Shown: piece after piece, positions 9,076 to 17,419 of the stretch
How positions within the stretch are numbered: the first letter of the stretch is position 1
How the letters are laid out: each line of letters opens with the position of its first letter
Assembly (NCBI GenBank): GCA_965276955.1
Contig: CBDIBP010000019.1
Span: 62,001-126,000 of the forward strand
DNA from: JABDEZ01 sp965276955
GTDB lineage: Bacteria; Bacteroidota; Bacteroidia; Chitinophagales; Chitinophagaceae
DNA length: 64,000 nucleotides
Reading direction: 5' to 3'
Notes under the pieces: model-generated
Seen by the model: the letters and a program-made list of their open reading frames with translations, nothing else
Told to the model about the DNA's origin: nothing
Database searches by the model: none
Position numbers and translations under genes: made by a program

Positions 9076-9711
9076 ATGAGTTACAAGACTTTTGTGTCGT
9101 TGGATATCGCCGTAATTGGGCAAGGGAAAAAAGTGCGTTCTTTAGCAAAAAAGTTGGCTGATGTAGGGCATGCCCCATGCATTGGTTGGAAAGACGGTGG
9201 TGCAAAAGACAGTGAAGAAATGGCCGGTCTTAATGTACGGTTCGCGAATATTGAGGAAAGTGCAGCTGATGCCGATGTGATCATTGTGTGTACTCCAGCC
9301 ACTGAGGTCCGGGAAGTGGCCTACCTCCTCAATGATGTGCGCAGCAAGATCATCCTTGATTCCTCATTTGTCATTGCTGGTGCCGCAGATGATAATATCA
9401 ATACCATAAACGCCATAATAGCTATCACTGGTACACCGTACGTAGCCAAAAGTTTTAGTTGCTCAGGTTACCAGCATATCATAAAGCCTCTGTTCAAAGG
9501 CCGCTCTATAGATTCTTTTGTGGCAGGCAACTGCAACAAAGCAAAGGAAATCACTAAGATCCTGGCAAAAGACATTGGCTATACCAATTGCTACGACTTT
9601 GGAGATAGCACCACTATCCCTCTGCTGGAGGAAATGGCAAGGGGTTGGCACAACCTATCGTTAAGAGCCAGTATAGGCCAAAAGGTAGCTATGGTAGTGG
9701 TGAAAAAGTAA
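9076..9711 (+). CDS. NAD(P)-binding Rossmann protein, F420-dependent NADP oxidoreductase-like (COG2085 type)
   Basis: 211 residues from ATG 9076 (MSYKTFVSLDIAVIGQG). A longer reading from ATG 9031 would add 15 residues of poor character. The layout is a Rossmann fold: beta-strand DIAVIGQGKKVRSLAKKLADVGHAP, then DADVIIVCTPATEVREVAYLL and IILDSSF. The usual GxGxxG glycine motif is GQGKKV here, so the third glycine is lost and dinucleotide binding may be altered. The C-terminal half (YVAKSFSCSGYQHI...DIGYTNCYDFGD...LEEMA) matches the F420/NADP reductase layout. Substrate is unknown. It converges on the next gene. Confidence 0.6.
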   Translation: MSYKTFVSLDIAVIGQGKKVRSLAKKLADVGHAPCIGWKDGGAKDSEEMAGLNVRFANIEESAADADVIIVCTPATEVREVAYLLNDVRSKIILDSSFVIAGAADDNINTINAIIAITGTPYVAKSFSCSGYQHIIKPLFKGRSIDSFVAGNCNKAKEITKILAKDIGYTNCYDFGDSTTIPLLEEMARGWHNLSLRASIGQKVAMVVVKK

Positions 9712-9724
9712 CGACACACCGCGC

Positions 9725-10261
9725 CTATAGGGTACTGTAGAAGTGATGCATTATATTGTGAAGTATAATTAAAGCTTCGTTCTCTTCACTCCAGCTATAC
9801 TCAAAATACAGGTTGTCTTGTAGCCAGGTCAGTGCGTCCAGCTCGGTATGAAGATCATTTAATTGGTCTATCATCTCTTCATACTTGTCTTTACGATTGC
9901 CAAAAAGTTCACTGATGATCTGGTATTTATCATTGATACCAATAAAGTCACGTATATCGGCCGGGGCAGTTTCTTCTTCTTCCGGTTCTTCATCAACAGC
10001 TGGTGGTCGGTTGTACACTGGTTGTTCTACAGTCAACTCTATGGTATGGGCAGACGGTTGTGGTGGGGTATTGGTCGGTATTGGAGTAGCAGGTATACTT
10101 GCAGTGGCAGGTGGGGTGTATATATTCTTGGCTCTATATTCCAGTAGCTCGGCATACAGCACACGGGTATAGTCCATCATCAGGTCTGTTTCTATAGGGC
10201 TCACATGTTCCCGCTCTGCCAGTTCTTTTATCTTCTGCACTAAAGTGATTATACGCTGCAT
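9725..10261 (-). CDS. Conserved-looking hypothetical protein with a proline/acidic linker
   Basis: 178 residues from ATG 10261 (MQRIITLVQKIKEL); an in-frame TTG four codons upstream is ignored. There are three parts: a helical N-terminus (to about residue 48), a disordered Pro/Thr then Glu-rich linker (PPATASIPATPIPTNTPP to EEPEEEETAP), and a helical C-terminus (DFIGINDKYQIISELFGNRKDKYEEMIDQLN). There is no signal peptide or membrane segment. The IGINDKYQIISELFGN portion resembles a segment seen in Bacteroidota proteins of unknown function. I do not recognise a function. The next minus-strand gene upstream is the GyrI-like protein, 39 bases away, so they may be cotranscribed. Confidence 0.75.
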   Translation of the reverse strand: MQRIITLVQKIKELAEREHVSPIETDLMMDYTRVLYAELLEYRAKNIYTPPATASIPATPIPTNTPPQPSAHTIELTVEQPVYNRPPAVDEEPEEEETAPADIRDFIGINDKYQIISELFGNRKDKYEEMIDQLNDLHTELDALTWLQDNLYFEYSWSEENEALIILHNIMHHFYSTL

Positions 10262-10299
10262 ACAATTATACAAATTAAAATTACCAATTATAAGCTATG

Positions 10300-10713
10300 C
10301 TATTTAGTTTCAGCAAGCCGCACCATGCATATCACATCTTTAGCGTTAGTGTACTGCTCCACACAGTATCCATTTGGGTCTATACCTGGGTGTGCAAGTA
10401 GCTGTGCAAATGTCTTGCCAATAACAGAGGTGTCCTTAATAAAGTCTTTTATTGTGGCGCTTATATAGTCGCCTTTCGGCAGTACCAGTCTGTCACATTT
10501 TAGCTCATCAGCTTCGCCATTCTTTATTTCTTCCAATGCTGCTTTATAAAGCACGGTGCCTTTTTCAGGGCGAGATATGCCATAATTCATCCGGGTATCA
10601 TGGTCTTGTACCAAGGCGTGCAGCCTTTGGAATGCTTCCATTATCCCAGCAGGGAAAGATGTTGCTGTCACATACAGTAAAGATATATCGTGTGGTATGT
10701 TGATGGTCTCCAT
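10300..10713 (-). CDS. GyrI-like/effector-binding domain protein
   Basis: 137 residues from ATG 10713 (METINIPHDISLLYVTATSFPAGIMEAFQRL). The strand-helix pattern, with GISRPEKGTVLYKAALEEI and a closing KDVICMVRLAE, resembles the small GyrI/AraC effector-binding fold that binds hydrophobic small molecules. No DNA-binding domain is present. It is divergent from the pseudouridine synthase gene, with an 86-base gap between the start codons. The fold assignment is an inference from pattern only. Confidence 0.6.
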   Translation of the reverse strand: METINIPHDISLLYVTATSFPAGIMEAFQRLHALVQDHDTRMNYGISRPEKGTVLYKAALEEIKNGEADELKCDRLVLPKGDYISATIKDFIKDTSVIGKTFAQLLAHPGIDPNGYCVEQYTNAKDVICMVRLAETK

Positions 10714-10799
10714 AATACTATTGAGCATAAAATTCAAAAGCAAATTAAGAGATCGGGAGCATTTTCAGCACATATTATCGTATCATCGCAGGTCGAAAC

Positions 10800-11420
10800 A
10801 TGTCTACAGTCCATAGGTACTTTATTGTTAATAAGCCATACCATATGCTTTCACAGTTCGTGAGCCTGTCGCCACGTGGTGTGAGACCAGCGGGTATGCT
10901 GGGTGATATCGACTATGATTTCCCCGAAGGTATACATGCTATAGGCCGGCTCGACAGTGACTCTGAAGGACTGCTGATACTGACCACCAACAAAAAGGTG
11001 ACCAAACTTCTGTTCCAGGGCAAGAAGCCCCACAAGCGTATATATTTGGTACGCGTAAAGAATGTGGTTACTCCTGAAGGCCTGGAACAATTAAGGACCG
11101 GAGTATCCATCAGAGTAAAGGGTGGGGGATACTACACAACCCCGCCTTGTGAGGTGAACATCATTCCCGAGCCGCAAATACTATGTCCACATCAACTGAA
11201 TAAGCGGGAATATGTCCAGTTTACATGGCTAAGCATTGCTCTATATGAAGGCAAGTTTCACCAGGTGCGCAAAATGGTAGCTGCTATCAACCATCCGTGC
11301 AAGCGCCTGGTGCGTGTTTCTATAGAGGATCTGCACCTTGGTGATCTGCAACCTGCCGAGGTAAAAGAACTGGAAGAAGAGACATTCTTCAAGTTGCTGC
11401 AAATAGATGATTGGCGATAA
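10800..11420 (+). CDS. rluE: RluE-type 23S rRNA pseudouridine synthase
   Basis: 206 residues of the RsuA/RluB/E/F family, without an S4 domain, as in RluE. The N-terminal YFIVNKPYHMLSQF and the catalytic IHAIGRLDSDSEGLLILTT (nucleophilic Asp in GRLD) are clear. KRIYLVRV, EGKFHQVRKMVAAINHPCKRLVRVSI and DLHLGDL complete the family pattern. RluE modifies one uridine in helix 89 of 23S rRNA (position 2457 in E. coli). The exact target here is inferred from the family. Confidence 0.88.
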   Translation: MSTVHRYFIVNKPYHMLSQFVSLSPRGVRPAGMLGDIDYDFPEGIHAIGRLDSDSEGLLILTTNKKVTKLLFQGKKPHKRIYLVRVKNVVTPEGLEQLRTGVSIRVKGGGYYTTPPCEVNIIPEPQILCPHQLNKREYVQFTWLSIALYEGKFHQVRKMVAAINHPCKRLVRVSIEDLHLGDLQPAEVKELEEETFFKLLQIDDWR

Positions 11421-11500
11421 ATAGTTTAACATTATGGAGTTATATTAACTACATATAGTGTTTTATTTGTCAATTGTGCTGTGTTAAGAAATCTTTAACT

Positions 11501-11508
11501 TATTTTTG
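11501..11508 (+). promoter_or_regulatory. Bacteroidota -7 box of the LTA-synthase-like gene
   Basis: TATTTTTG lies 20 bases before the ATG at 11529, with TTG at 11474-11476 as a possible -33 element. Confidence 0.55.
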
Positions 11509-11528
11509 CGCCCAATTTTATCTTACGA

Positions 11529-13502
11529 ATGCTCCCAACTATGCCCAGGTATATCCGCTGGATAATATCAGTATCTATCATTTTCCTGCTGTTAATGACC
11601 ACAGCGCGCCTTGCATTGTTCTTCATTTTTAAAACTTCCGAACAAGCCTTTTCAAACACTATACCAGCTTTATGGCTCGGCATCCGTTACGATCTTAGGG
11701 AGGTTGGTATCATGGCTGTTGTTATGCTTTTATTGGGCGCTATTATACCTATCAGTCCTTTTACCGGCAAGCAGGGTAAGCGCTTTTGGTTCATATTGTT
11801 ATCCATTTTCACCTTTTTGCTTGTCGCTATATATGCTCTCGATTTTGCTCATTACGACTACCTGCACCAAAGACTCAATGCCAGTATCCTTAATTTTTTA
11901 GAGGATGCACAAATATCCTTCGGTATGATGACGCAAACATACCCTATGGGCAAAATATTACTGGCTGTTATAGCCGCTACATTCATTGTTATGTACCTCG
12001 TTAATGTAGCTTACAAAGTAATAGCCAGGCAACCCGCTACACAAGTAACCAAACGGAGCACGTGGATATGGGCTATCATTGTCTTTCTGATCTATGGTGG
12101 CGGGGTATATGGCCACATGGGTCAGTATCCACTGCGTTGGAGCGATGCTTTTTCGCTGGGAGACGACCGGCTGTCGCAGCTGTCGCTCAATCCTGTACAA
12201 AGCTTTTTCAGCTCCCTTCACTTCCGCCACGATACTTTTGATAAAAAGAAAGTTCAGGCATCCTATAAAGATATGGCCGCTTATCTGGGAGTAGACCATC
12301 CCGATAGTACCACCCTAAACTTTGCACGTTACACTTCTTCCACCGGCAATACCACACCACCCAATATAATACTGGTCATTTGCGAAAGCTTCAGCGCCTA
12401 CAAGAGCTCTATGTGGGGCAACCCGCTTAATACCACACCTTACTTCAACAGCATGTGCCAGCAGGGTATCTTGTTCGATCATTGTTTTACACCGCACTTT
12501 GGCACGGCGCGTGGTGTGTGGGCCACTATAACCGGCATACCCGATATTTTGCTCGAAAAGACCGCAAGCCGTAATCCTTCGTTTGCCGACCAGCATACTG
12601 TTATGAACGACATTGAGGGATATGAGAAATACTATTTCATAGGTGGCAGCACCAGCTGGGCCAATATGCGGGCACTGCTCGATAACAACATCCGTGGCCT
12701 GCACCTCTATGAGCAGGACAAGTACGATGCCCCCAAGGTTGACGTATGGGGCATCAGCGACAAGAACCTATTCCTGCAGGCAACCAGAATATTAAAGCAA
12801 GGGCCCAAACCTTTCTTTGCAGTGATACAAACAGCTGATAACCATCGCCCATATACCATACCCAACGAAGACCGCAATGAATTTAAGAGTGTACAATACC
12901 CCGATGATACGCTGCACAAATATGGTTTTGAGCGCAACGACGAGCTCAATGCTTTCCGCTATACCGACTTCTCGTTCCGCAAGTTCATAGAGGCCGCTAA
13001 GAAAGAACCCTATTTTAATAACACAGTTTTCGTGTTCGTGGGCGATCATGGTATAGGTGGCGATGCTGCCAACATGTTCCCAAAAGCATGGGCAGATCTT
13101 ACCTGCTTCCATGTACCGCTATTATTCTATGCACCTAGCATGTTAGCGCCCGCCCGCCATACTATGATATGCTCGCAGGTAGATGTAATGCCCACCATAG
13201 CAGGCATTACTCACAAACCTTACCACAATACCACCCTGGGCCGCGACCTGCTGCACCTGGCAGATACTACCCAGAATACCGCATTCGTTATAGATCATGG
13301 CGTGCATCAAATAGGTGTGGTGCAAGGAGATTATTATTACAGCCGCAAACTGGCATCTAACAAGGAAAAATTGATGAGCATTCATAATAACGATCCTGTA
13401 CGCGCCGGCATTGCTGATAGTCTGCGCCAGCATATGCGGCAACTCACCGATGCATTTTACGAGACAGCACGCTACATGCTGCCAAACAATAAGAAGCGAT
13501 AA
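11529..13502 (+). CDS. LTA synthase/phosphoglycerol-transferase superfamily membrane sulfatase-fold protein
   Basis: 657 residues. Five membrane helices occupy about residues 9-200, followed by an extracytoplasmic alkaline-phosphatase-fold domain. Metal/nucleophile positions are visible: Glu286 in ILVICESFSAY, Thr326 in HFGTARGVWATITG (nucleophile position in LtaS), and the C-terminal metal site FVFVGDHGIGG. The family moves phosphoglycerol or phosphoethanolamine from a lipid onto an acceptor on the outer face of the inner membrane. Gram-negative Bacteroidota have no lipoteichoic acid, so the likely acceptor is a periplasmic glycan, lipid A or other lipid; this is inference. It is transcribed alone and converges on surE. 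Confidence 0.85.
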   Translation: MLPTMPRYIRWIISVSIIFLLLMTTARLALFFIFKTSEQAFSNTIPALWLGIRYDLREVGIMAVVMLLLGAIIPISPFTGKQGKRFWFILLSIFTFLLVAIYALDFAHYDYLHQRLNASILNFLEDAQISFGMMTQTYPMGKILLAVIAATFIVMYLVNVAYKVIARQPATQVTKRSTWIWAIIVFLIYGGGVYGHMGQYPLRWSDAFSLGDDRLSQLSLNPVQSFFSSLHFRHDTFDKKKVQASYKDMAAYLGVDHPDSTTLNFARYTSSTGNTTPPNIILVICESFSAYKSSMWGNPLNTTPYFNSMCQQGILFDHCFTPHFGTARGVWATITGIPDILLEKTASRNPSFADQHTVMNDIEGYEKYYFIGGSTSWANMRALLDNNIRGLHLYEQDKYDAPKVDVWGISDKNLFLQATRILKQGPKPFFAVIQTADNHRPYTIPNEDRNEFKSVQYPDDTLHKYGFERNDELNAFRYTDFSFRKFIEAAKKEPYFNNTVFVFVGDHGIGGDAANMFPKAWADLTCFHVPLLFYAPSMLAPARHTMICSQVDVMPTIAGITHKPYHNTTLGRDLLHLADTTQNTAFVIDHGVHQIGVVQGDYYYSRKLASNKEKLMSIHNNDPVRAGIADSLRQHMRQLTDAFYETARYMLPNNKKR

Positions 13503-13523
13503 GATAACCGTGCGGTGAAAATT

Positions 13524-13549
13524 GCGGGATTTACGATATCATATCCCGC
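13524..13549 (-). terminator. Possible weak terminator overlapping the surE stop
   Basis: GCGGGAT and ATCCCGC (13524-13530 and 13543-13549) pair around a 12-base loop and are followed on the minus strand by AATTTTC. The stem overlaps the surE stop codon. The short T-tract makes this uncertain. Confidence 0.4.
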
Positions 13550-14316
13550 CATTCTTCTACTAACAGGCTTTTTAGTGTATGGTCTGTGAAGTCTATCTTC
13601 ACTGGCACTACAGATGCGTAGCCTTCTTTCAGGGCCTGCACATCAGTTTCTTCACCCATGTCCTGGTTCACAAAACGGCCCACCATCCAGTAATAATCCT
13701 TACCGCGTGGGTCTATCCGGTGGTCAAATGCTTCGTCCCACTTGGCCCTGGCCTGGCGACAAACTCGCAGTCCTTTAAATTCTTCAGCAGTTACCCTCGG
13801 TATGTTCACATTCAGCAGCATGTGTGGTGGCTGGGAAGTGGTCATTAGTTTTTGTGCAATAATAAAGGCCACGCTTTGTGCTATAGAAAAGTCTGCATCA
13901 AAACTAAAATCGAGCAGGGAGAATCCCACAGATGGGATGCCCTCTATGGCAGCTTCCATAGCGGCACTCATGGTGCCGGAGTATATTATGTTTATAGAAT
14001 GGTTGGCCCCGTGGTTGATGCCACTTACACACAGGTCTGGCTTACGGTGCAATATCTTGTCCACGGCCAGCTTCACACAGTCTACCGGTGTGCCGCTGCA
14101 TTGCCAGGAGTCTATACCTTCAAATACATCTACTTTATCCAGTCTCAGTGGGCTTCCAATGGTTATAGCATGTCCCATGCCCGATTGCGGGCTGTCTGGC
14201 GCCACTACTACCACACGGCCCAGCGGTTTCACAGCTTCTACAAGCGCGCGTATGCCTGGCGCGGTTATGCCATCATCATTAGTAACAAGTATTATTGGTT
14301 GTTCACTCATATCCAT
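13531..14316 (-). CDS. surE: 5'/3'-nucleotidase SurE
   Basis: A 261-residue metal-dependent nucleoside monophosphate phosphatase of the stationary-phase survival family. The signature IILVTNDDGITAPG gives the metal-binding Asp-Asp. VVVVAPDSPQSGMGHAIT, CSGTPVDCVKLA and LCVSGINHGANHSINIIYSGTMSAAMEA are the other conserved blocks. Two ATGs two codons apart (14316, 14310) are possible. It is the last gene of a minus-strand group, six bases after the ABC permease, which suggests cotranscription. Confidence 0.96.
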   Translation of the reverse strand: MDMSEQPIILVTNDDGITAPGIRALVEAVKPLGRVVVVAPDSPQSGMGHAITIGSPLRLDKVDVFEGIDSWQCSGTPVDCVKLAVDKILHRKPDLCVSGINHGANHSINIIYSGTMSAAMEAAIEGIPSVGFSLLDFSFDADFSIAQSVAFIIAQKLMTTSQPPHMLLNVNIPRVTAEEFKGLRVCRQARAKWDEAFDHRIDPRGKDYYWMVGRFVNQDMGEETDVQALKEGYASVVPVKIDFTDHTLKSLLVEEWRDMIS

Positions 14317-14322
14317 TTTCTT

Positions 14323-15114
14323 TTACCAGTCGCGGCGCAGCAGCATTATGCGACTCACAATGTAATACACCAGGCACCATGCAATGGTAGCCACTATAAA
14401 GTACGTAGGTGGCGTAGTGTGTCCGCCAATAAAGGCAGACTGCATGTTTTTTATGAACTGCAAGGGTAGCAATTCATCGCTAGACTGCAAAGGCAGGAAA
14501 TCGCCAATATTACCCCCTATGCGCCAGTTCAAAAGTTTCTGCAATATACCTTCTATGATCACCGAATAAAGCAGGTACAAGCTTATGGCAAGCCCGCTGC
14601 GCCTTATCCACAGTGCTACAAATAAAGCAAAACCAAGGTAGTTGAGCGACAGCAGGAAGAAGTATAATATCTTTTCTGCATTGTTGAACAGGTCGCTCAC
14701 AGATCCACCATAACCCAAGCCAAAACTGCTGCCCAGAACAAAGTAATATACTGTTGCCAGTGCACTGAACGCTATTACCAGGAACACTTTGGCGTGCAGA
14801 AAATCCAGCCTTTTCCATCCATCAATAACATTTTGTCTGTGCGTGCGGAATGTGTATTCATTGGTAGTAATAATTATGACCAAGATGGACAGGAAAACGA
14901 TGAAGTAACTACCAATATAGCCTACATTACCCCACACGTCAGGGAATGCAAAAGAGCGGTTGAAAAGGTTCACGCCATTAGCTGTAAAGCTGCCCGTGCC
15001 GTTGGCTATCTCGTAGTTCAGCAGCGGCAGCAAAACAAAGTATAGTCCAAGCAGTATCCAGAAGGTCCGGTAGTTCTTGAGTTTAAGCCACTCAATAGCG
15101 AGCAATTTTTGCAT
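14323..15114 (-). CDS. ABC transporter permease (ABC-2 type)
   Basis: A 263-residue membrane protein with about six helices and no cytoplasmic domain. It begins MQKLLAIEWLKLKNYRTFWILL, the amphipathic start typical of ABC-2 permeases that follow a NatA-like ATPase. Its ATG lies one base after the ATPase stop, so the two are translationally linked and form an exporter pair. The substrate cannot be read. Related pairs move Na+, antibiotics or lantibiotic-type peptides. Confidence 0.85.
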   Translation of the reverse strand: MQKLLAIEWLKLKNYRTFWILLGLYFVLLPLLNYEIANGTGSFTANGVNLFNRSFAFPDVWGNVGYIGSYFIVFLSILVIIITTNEYTFRTHRQNVIDGWKRLDFLHAKVFLVIAFSALATVYYFVLGSSFGLGYGGSVSDLFNNAEKILYFFLLSLNYLGFALFVALWIRRSGLAISLYLLYSVIIEGILQKLLNWRIGGNIGDFLPLQSSDELLPLQFIKNMQSAFIGGHTTPPTYFIVATIAWCLVYYIVSRIMLLRRDW

Positions 15115-15115
15115 C

Positions 15116-16012
15116 TTACTTCTTTTCGTTAGTGAGTTCTATAAATTTAGATTCCAGGCTCTTCTTTCTTTGCAGCAGGTGCGATAGTATAATGCCATTG
15201 TTCATGCAGTATTCATTGATGAAGGTAGGCTGCACGCTCGAGTCACAAGATAAAAGCAACAGGTTGTTGGCCAGCTGCACTTTCTTTATCCCGTTCATGC
15301 CGGTCAGTAATTGTTTCAATGCCTTCATATCATTGGCTTTTACTTCTACCTGGTCCTCGCTGCGCAGCACATCATCTACCTGCCCTGTCACCAGCAGTTG
15401 TCCGCGTTTCAGTATCGCTACATGGTTGCATACTTTTTCTACCTCATCCAGCATGTGGCTGGCCATTATTACTGTTATTCCCTCGCTGCTAAGTCTCAGT
15501 ATCAGTTCGCGTATCTCTGCTATTCCTGTAGGGTCCAGGCCATTGGTCGGCTCATCCAGCACCAGCACCTTGGGGTTGCCCAGCAGTGCGGCCGCTATGG
15601 CCAGGCGCTGCTTCATACCCAGGGAGTACGTTTGGAACTTGCTATCCTTGCGTGCTATAAGGCCCGTGAGCTCCAGCACGCGTAGTTTATCATTTTCGCC
15701 CCTGCCTTTTATGGCTGCGGTCACCTCCAGGTTTTGCATGGCGGTCATGTAGTGATAAAAATTGGGTGTTTCCAGCAGCGCGCCTATTTGTTTGCGGGCA
15801 GCATCGGCAGGCAGGCCACCAAACCAGCTATAGCTGCCGCTGTTGGCTACCAGCACATCGAGCACTATGCCCAATAAGGTGGTCTTGCCGCTACCATTAG
15901 GCCCCAAGATGCCGAATACACTTCCCTCCGGCACATCGAATGATACCTGCTGCAACGCCTGTATAGGGCCGTAGGCTTTTGAAATTTGCTGAATTGATAA
16001 TACAGATGCCAA
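15116..16012 (-). CDS. ABC transporter ATP-binding protein
   Basis: 298 residues with Walker A GPNGSGKTT, signature YSLGMKQRLAIA, Walker B VLVLDEPTNGLDP and the H-loop MASHMLDE. A C-terminal extension of about 90 residues (DQVEVKANDMKALKQLL onward) is typical of NatA/BcrA-type exporters. There is no ATG in a reasonable place. TTG at 16012 (reading LASVLSIQQISKAYG) fits the family N-terminus, while TTG at 16072 would add 20 residues that overlap a palindrome and a likely -7 box (16041-16034). I therefore choose 16012, with moderate confidence for the exact start. Confidence 0.88.
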   Translation of the reverse strand: MASVLSIQQISKAYGPIQALQQVSFDVPEGSVFGILGPNGSGKTTLLGIVLDVLVANSGSYSWFGGLPADAARKQIGALLETPNFYHYMTAMQNLEVTAAIKGRGENDKLRVLELTGLIARKDSKFQTYSLGMKQRLAIAAALLGNPKVLVLDEPTNGLDPTGIAEIRELILRLSSEGITVIMASHMLDEVEKVCNHVAILKRGQLLVTGQVDDVLRSEDQVEVKANDMKALKQLLTGMNGIKKVQLANNLLLLSCDSSVQPTFINEYCMNNGIILSHLLQRKKSLESKFIELTNEKK

Positions 16013-16033
16013 CGACGGGTATGTTTTAGAACG

Positions 16034-16041
16034 GAAAAATA
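16034..16041 (-). promoter_or_regulatory. Likely -7 box for the ABC exporter operon
   Basis: On the minus strand the bases read TATTTTTC (one off TAnnTTTG), 21 bases upstream of the proposed TTG start at 16012. The palindrome at 16056-16072 lies 14 bases further upstream, over the -33 region. Confidence 0.4.
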
Positions 16042-16055
16042 AGTTTTTTAATGGG

Positions 16056-16072
16056 TTGCCGGTTACCGGCAA
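16056..16072. promoter_or_regulatory. 17-base perfect palindrome upstream of the ABC exporter (operator candidate)
   Basis: TTGCCGGT-T-ACCGGCAA has perfect 8-base arms around one central base. It lies between the SDR stop and the ABC ATPase start and overlaps the expected -33 region. There is no T-tract and no room for a loop, so it reads as a dimeric regulator site rather than a terminator. No regulator gene is adjacent. Confidence 0.45.
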
Positions 16073-16090
16073 TATTACCTTTCGCTGAAA

Positions 16091-16909
16091 TTATATGAAC
16101 AGATCGGGCTGTAATGAATTAGCAGGGTTCACTGCATAGTGCGTAAGGTCTGTTATCCCCGCCTCTTTTAGCACATCCTCATCTGTAAAAAGGTTGCCGG
16201 TACATTCCCTCGAAGGTCTCGAAAGTATATAATAAGCCGCATCGGCCAGTATATCCGGTTTACGGCTGTGCTGCATCAAGGCATCGCCACCCAGCAGGTT
16301 TTGCACTGCCGATGTGGCTATGGTGGTCATGGGCCACAGTGCGTTGGCAGCTATCCCATCTTTCTTATATTCCTCTGCCCAGCCTATGGTCATCAGGCTC
16401 ATGTTATACTTGGTAATGGTATACGCTACCGATGGCGCCAGCCACTTGGCCTGTATGTGTAGCGGGGGCGATAAAGTAAGTATATGTGCATTTGCCGACT
16501 TCCGCAGAAAGGGTATACAATGCTTGGTGACCAGGAAGGTGCCCCGTACATTAATGTTGTACATCAGGTCGTACCGCTTGGTCTCTGTGAACTCCGTACT
16601 GGTGAGCGATATGGCCGATGCATTGTTGATGAGTATATCTATACCGCCAAAAATAGTTGTGGCCTGCTGCACCGCATTTATTACCTGTTCCTCATCACGT
16701 ATATCGCATTGCACGGCAAGGGCCTTGCCACCTGCAGCTTCTACTTCTTCAGCCGCAGTGTATATGGTGCCGCCCAGGCGTGGGTCTTCCTTTACAGACT
16801 TGGATGCAATGATGATATTGGCACCTTCGGCGGCCAGTTTCAGTGCTATCGCTTTACCAATACCGCGACTGGCGCCAGTTATAAAAACGTTTTTTCCGAG
16901 GAAAGACAT
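16091..16909 (-). CDS. Short-chain dehydrogenase/reductase (HSDL2-like)
   Basis: 272 residues of the classical SDR fold: NAD(P)-binding TGASRGIG, NNASAISL (the NNAG equivalent), the catalytic Ser/Tyr/Lys region ILTLSPPLHI...YTITKYNMS, and ALWPMTTIATSAV after it. The catalytic serine is in LTLSPP, as in human HSDL2 and bacterial relatives, which have SPP at this site. HSDL2-like proteins are linked to fatty-acid or sterol metabolism, but the substrate is not determined. It lies 33 bases downstream of the M15 peptidase gene. Confidence 0.85.
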   Translation of the reverse strand: MSFLGKNVFITGASRGIGKAIALKLAAEGANIIIASKSVKEDPRLGGTIYTAAEEVEAAGGKALAVQCDIRDEEQVINAVQQATTIFGGIDILINNASAISLTSTEFTETKRYDLMYNINVRGTFLVTKHCIPFLRKSANAHILTLSPPLHIQAKWLAPSVAYTITKYNMSLMTIGWAEEYKKDGIAANALWPMTTIATSAVQNLLGGDALMQHSRKPDILADAAYYILSRPSRECTGNLFTDEDVLKEAGITDLTHYAVNPANSLQPDLFI

Positions 16910-16942
16910 GAGCGATATAATTTGAGATACGGAAGATACAAA

Positions 16943-17419
16943 TTATCCGTTCACCATAGCAAAATGGCAAGGCTCTATATGGCCGGCCCAGGTTTGCCCG
17001 CAGTGCACCTTGTGTTTCTCCATAATAGCCACAAAGTCATCGCTCCAGGTGCATAGGCCGCCTTCGTGGCGCGCATTCATATTCAGGTCTATTGCTGCAC
17101 CCCAGCTATGTACAGATAGTACAGACTGGTTCTCACTCAGGTAGTGTACATTATAGCAATCACCAATGGTCACTATTTCGTTATGCAGATCATATATTTC
17201 CAGTTCGCGGAATGCGTCATCCAGCAATGGCCAAAAGTGTTTGTGTATCAATAATCTTTTCAAAGGGAACCACGGGAAGCTGTCTTGCACTGCCCACGAT
17301 GTGATCCATTTTTGCTCAAAAGTGGCCTCGCGGGGGTCCCCATAGCGGGTATATAACAGTAACTGTGCTGGTCCCGAGAACTCTGCCGGTAATATAAGAT
17401 CATTCCCTTCCTGAGCCAT
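16943..17419 (-). CDS. M15-family (D-Ala-D-Ala carboxypeptidase-like) protein
   Basis: 158 residues with the zinc-binding pattern of M15 peptidases: SVHSWGAAIDLN (His and Asp ligands) and WAGHIEPCHFAM (catalytic/ligand GHIEPCHF). Enzymes of this fold cleave peptidoglycan stem peptides. No signal peptide is visible, which is odd for a cell-wall enzyme. It may be phage-endolysin derived or exported another way. It is first in the minus-strand run toward surE. Confidence 0.75.
   Translation of the reverse strand: MAQEGNDLILPAEFSGPAQLLLYTRYGDPREATFEQKWITSWAVQDSFPWFPLKRLLIHKHFWPLLDDAFRELEIYDLHNEIVTIGDCYNVHYLSENQSVLSVHSWGAAIDLNMNARHEGGLCTWSDDFVAIMEKHKVHCGQTWAGHIEPCHFAMVNG

Noticed and set aside
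9863..10172. Overlapping plus-strand open frames of about 95 codons
   Set aside because: They are antisense to the Pro/Glu-rich linker of the hypothetical gene, whose biased codons create long open frames opposite.
16056..16072. Palindrome as a transcription terminator of the SDR gene
   Set aside because: One-base centre leaves no loop and no T-tract follows on either strand; operator is more likely.
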